Source of the DNA: Litorimonas sp964490745
GTDB taxonomy: Bacteria > Pseudomonadota > Alphaproteobacteria > Caulobacterales > Maricaulaceae
Reading direction: 5' to 3'
Assembly: GCA_964490745.1 (NCBI GenBank)
Contig: CAZBDT010000121.1
Span: 1 to 7,229 of the forward strand
DNA length: 7,229 bases
The stretch's first letter is position 1. Every line of letters starts with the position of its first letter. The notes below the pieces were generated by a model, which saw only the letters and a program-made list of their open reading frames with translations, was not told the DNA's origin and searched no databases. Both the position numbers and the translations under genes were made by a program. Shown here one piece after another: positions 1 to 4,907 of the stretch.

Positions 1-78
1 TTCCAGCCAAGCCAACGTGCACATGACCGCCCTTTGAAAGAAGACAAGAAAAAATATGATCCCAAAACCCCAAAGTGA
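1..78 (+). CDS. Possible 3' end of a plus-strand gene (partial, unrecognised)
   Basis: Plus frame 1 is open from the first base and stops at a TGA at 76-78, giving 25 residues that end in a lysine-rich, hydrophilic tail (RPLKEDKKKYDPKTPK). The other two plus frames stop within the first 40 bases. Such a charged tail is common at the C-terminus of cytoplasmic proteins, and codon use is ordinary. If real, the gene converges on the minus-strand operon, with 90 bp between the two stop codons. I do not recognise the protein, and 25 codons is too short to exclude chance. A competing minus-strand frame crosses the same bases (see rejected items). Confidence 0.35.
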   Translation, partial: FQPSQRAHDRPLKEDKKKYDPKTPK

Positions 79-168
79 GGACGCATCTCTTTGAGAAAAT
101 TATAAGCGGTTGGAATAATGAGGAATTTATTCTGGGCCAGGGCGTTAAAACTCGGGATATATCTTTGC

Positions 169-567
169 TCAACCGCCAACCAGCGGGGTTAATTTCAAAA
201 AACTGATATTCATATCCGGGCTTAGGCTAACTTTCTGATCCAATTGTTCGACCTGCTGATCATCAATTAGAATGATGAAGCCATTGGTCGAGAACGCTTT
301 CAATGCAGTTTCGATCTGTTTGTCGGGATCAATTTTACGGGGTTTTTTAAGGGTATATCCGTTCAAGGCTTGCTCTGCGCCTGTGGGGCGGACGAGACCG
401 AAAAATTTATCATGGGCTTTGCGATTATAAGCTTCGACTTCATATCTAACGCGTTCGCGAATAATATCCGATACGGTGACCTCGGCCTTTGGGAAAGAGA
501 GTGAAAATTCATGGAGCGTTTTTCCGCCCATAGATTCATCGCGGATCATAATGTTCTGAATGCCCAT
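169..567 (-). CDS. Small beta-grasp (MoaD/ThiS/ubiquitin-like) protein ending in Gly-Gly, partner of DUF4132 protein
   Basis: 132 residues, with no signal peptide or membrane segment, so cytoplasmic. What is visible: a likely beta hairpin (residues 4-9 and 18-25), then a helix opened by TVSDIIRERV (31-46). Next is a polar insert (about 48-96), then a hydrophobic strand FIILIDDQQVEQLD (97-110) and a final strand ISFLKLTPLVGG ending exactly at Gly131-Gly132. The last 35 residues follow the MoaD/ThiS pattern of strand, xNGxxV turn, 'L..D..' and a hydrophobic strand closing with PxxGG. They also resemble the end of ubiquitin. In those families the C-terminal Gly-Gly is adenylated and then thiocarboxylated or conjugated. 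Whether that happens here is inference. The start is ATG 567, with AGGAG six bases upstream overlapping the stop of the DUF4132 gene, so the two are coupled. I recall similar small proteins beside DUF4132 genes, but this is from memory, without a search. No E1, E2 or JAB gene is present in the window. Confidence 0.6.
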   Translation of the reverse strand: MGIQNIMIRDESMGGKTLHEFSLSFPKAEVTVSDIIRERVRYEVEAYNRKAHDKFFGLVRPTGAEQALNGYTLKKPRKIDPDKQIETALKAFSTNGFIILIDDQQVEQLDQKVSLSPDMNISFLKLTPLVGG

Positions 568-582
568 TTGGCGCTCCTATCG
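568..582 (-). promoter_or_regulatory. Shine-Dalgarno overlapping the upstream stop codon (translational coupling)
   Basis: Read on the minus strand, the DUF4132 stop TAG (579-577) is the first part of TAGGAG, and the AGGAG serves ATG 567 with six bases between. A ribosome terminating on the large gene therefore sits on the ribosome binding site of the small one. This favours joint, ratio-controlled production of the two proteins. Confidence 0.8.
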
Positions 583-3090
583 TAATTGGCTCAAAATCGT
601 GCTATCTGTAATCTTATCCTCATCCGCTAACATAAAGGCTTTCGAGATGATGATGGATAAAACGCGGTCGCCCTCGAAAGGCAGATATAAATTATCTAAT
701 TCACGGGCCTTACCTCGACCGGGTACGATGCAGAGATAACGATCTCCCCGTGTGGCGATCTGGATATTCCCGCTGCCGATATGAATTTTATAAATATGTC
801 TCTTGCCTTGAACGCGCAGAAACTTGCCTTCTATTTCTGCGATGTCTCGAATTTTTAAACGCGGCAGCAAACGTTCCAATATGGTTTGTCGGGTTTTGGC
901 GGCTTCATTGAGGTCGCCAAAGGCAAAGGATTGCCAATAGCGCATATGGCGTGGCTCGCCGTCGCGATCTGTCCATGTTGGATCATTCCCGATACTGCCA
1001 ACCCCGACAAAGAGGTCCGCATCGCGCAAGATTTCTGATAAGATAATCGCGGGAATATCGACGAGCGGTACGCCCTCAGAGGTCGGTGATGTGAACCGAA
1101 CTTGGTCAGTCGCGACATAAGTATATATCCCGGCATCATTCCAATTCTCATCCTCATCATTCAGGATGTCGATCCAAAATTGTGCGGTCAGATTATAGGC
1201 GGGCAGGGGCTTCATCGCGATCTCACCGTCGCGGCCATCATCATAAGCGCCGAGCAGCGAATAGCGCCATCCCCGGGTCGCCATTAAAACATTCATCTGA
1301 TGCTGCCGCACAATATGGGCGGCCATGCGGTTTGAATAAATCCGCGTCGTGATTTCCGCATCGGTCAGAATATAAACTTCGCGATGGGCCTGTTTCATCG
1401 GTTGGACAATTTGCAAGGTTTCAAGCCTGTCTCGCCACGCCATGATCGTGTCAGAGCTATCCATGATCGGATGCCAGAGGCGGATGGTCTCGATCTTCCC
1501 TTTTACGGGCTGGCCCTCAACATTTTGCCAGTGTTCGTCCTGAAACAAGGCTGCCTGTGTCTGGCCTTTTATCTCCAATCGCCAAATCAGATTTCGGGCC
1601 ATTGGACCCACCAGGCCGTGATCCAGATAAGCCTCTCTGTGGGCCGCCTCGCTCCAGCTCATATCTTCCGTATAAAGGCGATCTATTCGGTCGCGTTGCG
1701 CGGTTGAGGCCTTTTTTATATTCTTCGCTGTGGTCCGCACAGCGGTCAGTTGAGTTTTCAGGGTATCGCTGTCTTTGACAAAACTCGGGACAGATTTCTG
1801 AGGCGACCCATCGGGCTTGATCCAGCCCAGCTTGGCTTCACCGACTTTGCGTGCGTCCAGACGGAGCGTGTAATCTTTAAACGCATAATCGCGAAGTCCC
1901 AATTTTAATCCGAAATCGGGCGCGGCCATTTCTTCGATTTCAGCCGATTTCAAACCGAGCCGCTGTGCATTTTCATCAATCTTTTTCTGGATGAGCCGCT
2001 GCGTATTATTCTGTTTCACGCGGAGTTTGAGCCGCGAGAGATGGGCCACTCCGGACAGGCCTTTTGAGGCGGAAAGCGTGTAAATACAGGCATTGCCCAG
2101 CGCGGGTGCAGCGGGGCCTATCCCCTTAATGCGCTCAAAACTTTTCTCTGCCAGTGCGGCAATGGCGGCCAGGCTCTTTTCATCATGAAATTGCGCCATA
2201 CCCCAAACGAGACCTTTAAGCATTACCTGTATCGTGCCATTTAACTGACCGAGGCTGTAATAATGGCTGTCTCTGCCTTTTCTATCATGAAAGGCGTTGG
2301 GCGTTTTCGCGGCCCAATTCGCCCAATCTTGGAAGGTCGCTCGAAATTCATTCTTGCCGAGGCTCTCAATCTCAGACTTTAAGGCGGTTTGGAGTTTTTT
2401 TGTGGGCTTAGACCCATTGGCAGAGGCAGCCGTGTTGAATAAACGGTTCCATTGGTCTTGTTTGGCCTCGGTTTGATCTTTGAGAGTGATCTTTATTTTA
2501 TAAGCGAGTTGCGCATTTCCGAGATGGAATTTCGGAATATCGCCCTCTTCGCCGAGAAGATTAGCGAGCTTGACTTGTGCTTTTTGAAGGTCAGCACCAT
2601 AGCTCCTAACGGTCCAGAGCTTCCATCCCGCAATTTCATTCAAGGCAGAGCGTTCAGTCTCTGTGGGTTCTATCTTTTTAAGAGTCTTTTCAAGTTGATT
2701 GACAACAAGCCCGAGCGGCCAGCTATGAGCGTTTATTTTCTTTTGACTCTTTATATGGTGGAAAAGGGCAATAATTTGCGACGGCGTGAAGTCGGCTTTT
2801 CTGCGGAGTAGTTTGCCGAAGGTTTCCCTGACGTTCCAGCTATTGTGAAAGTCTTTATGAGGGCCCAGTGGCGGGTTCTGGATGTAATAGATAAGGAAAT
2901 TAGGGCGGTCTTTTGGGTCCAGCTCTACATATCCGGCTTCCGCCTCAGAGCCTTTATAGTCTGAAAATCGATAATAATTACCACGTCCGCTTGGGACATA
3001 TAGCGCTACGAATTTTTTCATGAGAGCCGCGTGAGGGGACTCTGCCTTCGCAGTTTTCAACTCTGCTTTGGCTTTACGTTTCCAGAACAT
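577..3090 (-). CDS. DUF4132-family protein with conserved C-terminal domain (MolR/YehI-like)
   Basis: 837 residues of unknown function, with no signal peptide or transmembrane segment. The N-terminal half (about 100-390) is helical and probably HEAT-like. It carries a GIGPAAPALGNA segment (323-334) and a segment ending APDFGLKLG (390-398) that I recognise from DUF4132 proteins. The DUF4132 core runs from about 410 to 610: LGWIKPDGSPQKSVPSFVK (421-439), DHGLVGPMARNLIWRL (490-505), IRLWHP (536-541), VQPMKQAHREVY (562-573) and RGWRY (606-610). The C-terminal block (about 745-837), with YKIHIGSGNI, YLCIVP and LPFEGDRVLSIIISKAFMLADE, is a separate conserved domain, from memory DUF7737. The family includes E. 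coli MolR and YehI. YehI-type genes often lie with MoxR-type AAA ATPase, VWA and SWIM-domain genes, but none is here. No known catalytic motif was seen. The start at ATG 3090 is supported by GGAGG ten bases upstream; the next in-frame ATG (3021) has no such site. It is shorter at the N-terminus than many relatives. Confidence 0.8.
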   Translation of the reverse strand: MFWKRKAKAELKTAKAESPHAALMKKFVALYVPSGRGNYYRFSDYKGSEAEAGYVELDPKDRPNFLIYYIQNPPLGPHKDFHNSWNVRETFGKLLRRKADFTPSQIIALFHHIKSQKKINAHSWPLGLVVNQLEKTLKKIEPTETERSALNEIAGWKLWTVRSYGADLQKAQVKLANLLGEEGDIPKFHLGNAQLAYKIKITLKDQTEAKQDQWNRLFNTAASANGSKPTKKLQTALKSEIESLGKNEFRATFQDWANWAAKTPNAFHDRKGRDSHYYSLGQLNGTIQVMLKGLVWGMAQFHDEKSLAAIAALAEKSFERIKGIGPAAPALGNACIYTLSASKGLSGVAHLSRLKLRVKQNNTQRLIQKKIDENAQRLGLKSAEIEEMAAPDFGLKLGLRDYAFKDYTLRLDARKVGEAKLGWIKPDGSPQKSVPSFVKDSDTLKTQLTAVRTTAKNIKKASTAQRDRIDRLYTEDMSWSEAAHREAYLDHGLVGPMARNLIWRLEIKGQTQAALFQDEHWQNVEGQPVKGKIETIRLWHPIMDSSDTIMAWRDRLETLQIVQPMKQAHREVYILTDAEITTRIYSNRMAAHIVRQHQMNVLMATRGWRYSLLGAYDDGRDGEIAMKPLPAYNLTAQFWIDILNDEDENWNDAGIYTYVATDQVRFTSPTSEGVPLVDIPAIILSEILRDADLFVGVGSIGNDPTWTDRDGEPRHMRYWQSFAFGDLNEAAKTRQTILERLLPRLKIRDIAEIEGKFLRVQGKRHIYKIHIGSGNIQIATRGDRYLCIVPGRGKARELDNLYLPFEGDRVLSIIISKAFMLADEDKITDSTILSQLR

Positions 3091-3126
3091 AAAAAATCCC
3101 CCTCCAACTTCACGTTAGAGGGGGAT
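3091..3126 (-). terminator. Intrinsic terminator of the delta carbonic anhydrase gene, overlapping the next gene's RBS
   Basis: On the minus strand, a perfect 9-bp stem (ATCCCCCTC 3126-3118 with GAGGGGGAT 3104-3096) encloses a one-base mismatch. Inside that lie three more pairs (3116-3114 with 3108-3106) and a five-base loop. T6 (3096-3091) follows directly. It lies 34 bases after the stop codon at 3161. The T tract runs straight into the ATG at 3090, and the 3' arm contains GGAGG (3105-3101), the only plausible Shine-Dalgarno for the DUF4132 gene. Confidence 0.85.
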
Positions 3127-3141
3127 GGCTTCTGTCGTCAA
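3105..3141 (-). promoter_or_regulatory. Candidate promoter inside the terminator for the DUF4132 operon
   Basis: TTGACG (3141-3136) is a five-of-six match to the sigma-70 -35 box. Eighteen bases later TAACGT (3117-3112) is a poor -10 candidate. Initiation would fall near 3105, at the GGAGG itself and beyond the 5' arm of the hairpin, giving a leader of about 15 bases with an unpaired Shine-Dalgarno. The -10 match is weak and this is a proposal only. Confidence 0.3.
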
Positions 3142-3160
3142 TCTTAAGAAGGGAACGAGG

Positions 3161-4000
3161 TTACTTAATTTCTGACAGAAGCTCAGGCGCTGTCACGAGT
3201 TGACGAACGCCGTGGCTCTTCGTCTCGTTAAAGGCAGAGTCGGATTTTGCCCAATTATGGACAGAGCGCACATCGACTTTAGCGCATTGTGGACGTACGG
3301 ACCAAGTGACCTGTGCCGGAGAGCAGACAGACTGGTCATAGCTCGGGCCTGTTGTGGAACCGCGGAAGACGACCGGCTCGCCCGTTCCCGTTGGAATTGC
3401 GAGGGGTTGCGCCAAACCATTCTTTGAATTGCCGAGATAGGCAAAGTCCATCATATCCGCACCGCGACCATCATTGGTGACGAGCAGAACTTGTGTTTCA
3501 ACGCGCAATGTCGGGTCGTCACATGAAACACAATTGCCCAAACCTTCGCCCGGAAGTGTGTCACATGTTGTGTGGACCCAGTGGACCTCAATCGTGTCGC
3601 CCGGCTCTGCGCCTTCATAAGAGCGTGGCCCGGTGTAAGGTGCTAGCTCTGCGGCTGTCAGATTTGGCGTTTCATTACACTGATACCCGCCATCATCCGT
3701 TGCGCCTGCGACAATGCTAAAGCCCGGACCTTTATGTTCGGCATTGGTATGTGTGTGGATGTTACACAAATTCATCTCTGTGCTGGGCGGAGCCATGGGG
3801 AACATTGTTGTGTTCAATCCGGCTTTGGATGTGATGTCGCGTGGCGTTTGCGGACCCATTGCCGTGCAAAGATCGCCAGATGCGGCAGCCATTTCGACCT
3901 TATCTGACATGTCTTTCTCTGCCATATCCGTGCTCGTACAAGCCGCGAGGCCGAGTGTTGAGATACCCATAATGAGGGTCATTTTTGATAAATTTGTCAT
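3161..4000 (-). CDS. Delta-class carbonic anhydrase, lipoprotein
   Basis: 279 residues from ATG 4000, an enzyme of the type that interconverts CO2 and bicarbonate. A lipoprotein signal with lipobox LAAC places the lipidated Cys at residue 21, so it should be anchored to a membrane facing the periplasm or cell surface. The family signature is CNIHTHTNAEHKG (79-91), followed by IEVHWVHTTC (137-146). His82, His84, His89, His140 and His143 are candidates for the three-histidine zinc site reported for diatom delta enzymes. I cannot say from sequence which three bind. Eight cysteines follow the lipidated one, including CVSC (157-160), suggesting disulfides. The preferred start has AAGGG (4014-4010) nine bases upstream and begins the signal peptide. 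A TTG 17 codons further up (4051) falls in a strong leader hairpin and is unlikely. It is followed by an intrinsic terminator and preceded by its own promoter candidate. The class was first described in diatoms, and bacterial members are known. Confidence 0.85.
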   Translation of the reverse strand: MTNLSKMTLIMGISTLGLAACTSTDMAEKDMSDKVEMAAASGDLCTAMGPQTPRDITSKAGLNTTMFPMAPPSTEMNLCNIHTHTNAEHKGPGFSIVAGATDDGGYQCNETPNLTAAELAPYTGPRSYEGAEPGDTIEVHWVHTTCDTLPGEGLGNCVSCDDPTLRVETQVLLVTNDGRGADMMDFAYLGNSKNGLAQPLAIPTGTGEPVVFRGSTTGPSYDQSVCSPAQVTWSVRPQCAKVDVRSVHNWAKSDSAFNETKSHGVRQLVTAPELLSEIK

Positions 4001-4025
4001 GCTTTGGATCCCTTTTGTCCTATAA

Positions 4026-4065
4026 CGTTTGACATTGCTCTTCGCGAGCAACTGAGAGTCAAACG
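4026..4065 (-). promoter_or_regulatory. Structured 5' leader stem-loop upstream of the delta carbonic anhydrase
   Basis: On the minus strand, CGTTTGAC (4065-4058) pairs perfectly with GTCAAACG (4033-4026). Inside, TTGCTC (4051-4046) pairs perfectly with GAGCAA (4040-4035) around a five-base loop; the internal loop is six against one bases. The structure ends 25 bases before ATG 4000, just short of the Shine-Dalgarno. There is no T tract, so it is not a terminator. It could be an RNA-stability or translation-control element. A matching known riboswitch was not recognised. Confidence 0.5.
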
Positions 4066-4109
4066 CACTTTGGATGAAAAGGCTCCGTCAACTGACTAGA
4101 CAAGAATCC

Positions 4110-4137
4110 TATATATTCCATAGCTTGAAGCTATCAA
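4110..4137 (-). promoter_or_regulatory. Candidate sigma-70 promoter with internal palindrome, delta carbonic anhydrase
   Basis: TTGATA (4137-4132) and TATATA (4115-4110) are separated by 16 bases, giving a leader of roughly 100 bases before ATG 4000. The spacer holds a 15-bp palindrome, ATAGCTT-g-AAGCTAT (plus-strand reading, 4120-4134), which overlaps the -35 box. This is a typical place for a repressor or activator site. The hexamers match consensus five of six and four of six. Confidence 0.45.
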
Positions 4138-4150
4138 ATAATGTTATTTA

Positions 4151-4182
4151 ATAACCTCCATGGATGTTACCAAGGAGGTTAT
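4151..4182 (-). terminator. Hairpin between the two carbonic anhydrase genes, possible terminator of the iota gene
   Basis: A perfect 9-bp inverted repeat (ATAACCTCC 4151-4159 with GGAGGTTAT 4174-4182) is followed inward by one A/A mismatch, three more pairs (TGG with CCA) and a six-base loop. On the minus strand the 3' side reads TAAATAACATTATTT, which is AT-rich but not a true T tract. It may terminate or attenuate the iota-class transcript. An operator or mRNA 3'-end protection role is equally possible. Confidence 0.4.
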
Positions 4183-4201
4183 CTTCGAAATTTAGCAAGT
4201 T

Positions 4202-4222
4202 ATATCGGGCTTATACCGATAT
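4202..4222. repeat. 7-bp inverted repeat just after the iota carbonic anhydrase stop
   Basis: ATATCGG (4202-4208) and CCGATAT (4216-4222) flank a seven-base spacer. It lies 15 bases beyond the stop codon of the iota-class gene, upstream of the larger hairpin at 4151-4182. Together the two could stabilise the 3' end of that message. No T tract follows on the minus strand. Confidence 0.4.
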
Positions 4223-4236
4223 TTTCGGCTAAAAGC

Positions 4237-4761
4237 CTATCCTGAGTAAGGCAGCGAGGAATGATGCAGGTTGATCTTCAAATCACCCGCGTCATCCAAG
4301 ACATAGCCAAATGTATATTCGACTTTTGTTTCAGTTCCGTCCGGGCCTGTGAAATAGTAGTTACCCATGGCCGTTGCAGAGTCTGCATCTGTGTAAATCG
4401 CGTTGCTTTCCCAGCGCACATTCGTCCAGCCTTTGATCGCAAAGCCGCCATCTTCCGTTCCCGGTGTACCGATAAAGTAAGAGAGCGCTTCGTCAAACGT
4501 TTCGCGGAATTGATCATCTGCCGCGAGTGTTGGCTTAAACATCACATCTGTCATGCCATAGGCGTAAAGCTCGTTGATGTGCTGTGCTGCACGGGACTTA
4601 TAGTTGCCGTCTGCCGCGTGAACGCTGGAGATCGCGACAATTCCGTTACCCCATTCCATTTGGGCGGCGACAACGTCGGCTTTTGAAATCTTATTATCTG
4701 ACTGATCTACGGCATAAGCAGNNNNNNNNNNTGTCAGTGCAATTTTGTTAAACTTACTCAT
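4237..4761 (-). CDS. Iota-class carbonic anhydrase (COG4337, CaMKII-AD/NTF2-like fold), exported; interrupted by assembly gap
   Basis: About 174 residues from ATG 4761, counting four unknown codons at the Ns. The C-terminus INLHHSSLPYSG carries the HHSS motif of iota carbonic anhydrases. The body fits this small NTF2-like family: ADVVAAQMEWGNGIVAIS, AAQHINELYAYGMTDVMFKPTLA, MGNYYFTGPDG and VEYTFGYVLDD. Some relatives in databases carry misleading names such as phosphoribosyl-AMP cyclohydrolase. Characterised iota enzymes hydrate CO2, some without metal, using the HHSS His and Ser. The N-terminus MSKFNKIALT, then the gap, then AYAVDQ, reads as a Sec signal cleaved after AYA, so it is probably periplasmic. 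The hydrophobic core is only partly visible and the true gap may be larger than ten bases. The start is supported by AAAGGA with about seven bases to ATG 4761. An in-frame ATG at 4809 lacks a ribosome site and would bury the signal peptide. Catalytic activity is inferred from family only. Confidence 0.75.
   Translation of the reverse strand: MSKFNKIALTXXXXAYAVDQSDNKISKADVVAAQMEWGNGIVAISSVHAADGNYKSRAAQHINELYAYGMTDVMFKPTLAADDQFRETFDEALSYFIGTPGTEDGGFAIKGWTNVRWESNAIYTDADSATAMGNYYFTGPDGTETKVEYTFGYVLDDAGDLKINLHHSSLPYSG
4722..4731. other. Assembly gap (10 N) within the signal peptide of the iota carbonic anhydrase
   Basis: Ten Ns replace sequence inside the signal peptide. The frame on both sides matches only if the missing length is one more than a multiple of three, as ten happens to be. 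Ten may be a placeholder. The visible hydrophobic core, IALT plus four unknowns, is short for a Sec signal. Confidence 0.95.
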
Positions 4762-4789
4762 TACGCGTTCCTTTCGAACATAAAACTGC

Positions 4790-4807
4790 GAGAACATCTG
4801 TGTTCTC
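4790..4807. repeat. 7-bp inverted repeat in the leader of the iota carbonic anhydrase
   Basis: GAGAACA (4790-4796) and TGTTCTC (4801-4807) flank TCTG, an exact 18-bp dyad 28 bases upstream of ATG 4761. It could be an operator or a leader hairpin. It contains GAAC-N6-GTTC, which does not match the spacing of known LexA sites. Confidence 0.5.
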
Positions 4808-4861
4808 ATGCCGAAAATACGCGCCGCTATCAGCTGGGTTGCATAAGTTTCTACAATTTAA

Positions 4862-4890
4862 GTTATAAAGTAACTATATGACTTATAGTT
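4862..4890 (-). promoter_or_regulatory. AT-rich palindrome and -10-like box upstream of the iota carbonic anhydrase
   Basis: AACTATA (4872-4878) and TATAGTT (4884-4890) form a 19-bp dyad with a five-base centre. On the minus strand it lies four bases before TATAAC (4867-4862), a five-of-six -10 match. No -35 box is recognisable, and the dyad occupies the -35/spacer region, as an activator or repressor site would. Initiation here would give a leader of roughly 95 bases. Confidence 0.3.
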
Positions 4891-4907
4891 TTTTCCTATG
4901 GCAGAAT

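Noticed and set aside
1..179. Minus-strand open frame running off the left edge from a TTG at 179-177 (about 59 codons, overlapping the end of the small Gly-Gly gene)
   Set aside because: It has no ATG with a spaced Shine-Dalgarno. The last 28 codons are F/S/L-rich, as expected from the antisense of a lysine-rich plus-strand gene, and codon use worsens there. It remains possible and needs flanking sequence to settle.
1384..1707. Plus-strand open frame of 107 codons
   Set aside because: It lies wholly antisense to the DUF4132 gene, whose family motifs run through this stretch, and it shows no family resemblance. The same applies to the 119-codon frame at 2452-2811.
4001..4051. Longer start (TTG at 4051) for the delta carbonic anhydrase
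   Set aside because: It would put 17 extra residues before a complete lipoprotein signal and falls within the leader stem-loop. ATG 4000 has a good ribosome site.
4790..4807. LexA (SOS) box from the GAAC...GTTC dyad
   Set aside because: The spacing is six bases, unlike the GTTC-N7-GTTC type of alphaproteobacteria or the E. coli CTGT-N8-ACAG, and the gene is not an SOS gene.
4762..4809. Longer start (ATG at 4809) for the iota carbonic anhydrase
   Set aside because: There is no ribosome site, it lies next to a dyad, and it would bury the signal peptide behind 16 polar residues.
4872..4896. Plus-strand terminator (AACTATA/TATAGTT followed by T residues)
   Set aside because: The stem is entirely AT-rich apart from one pair, and no plus-strand gene lies upstream of it to terminate.
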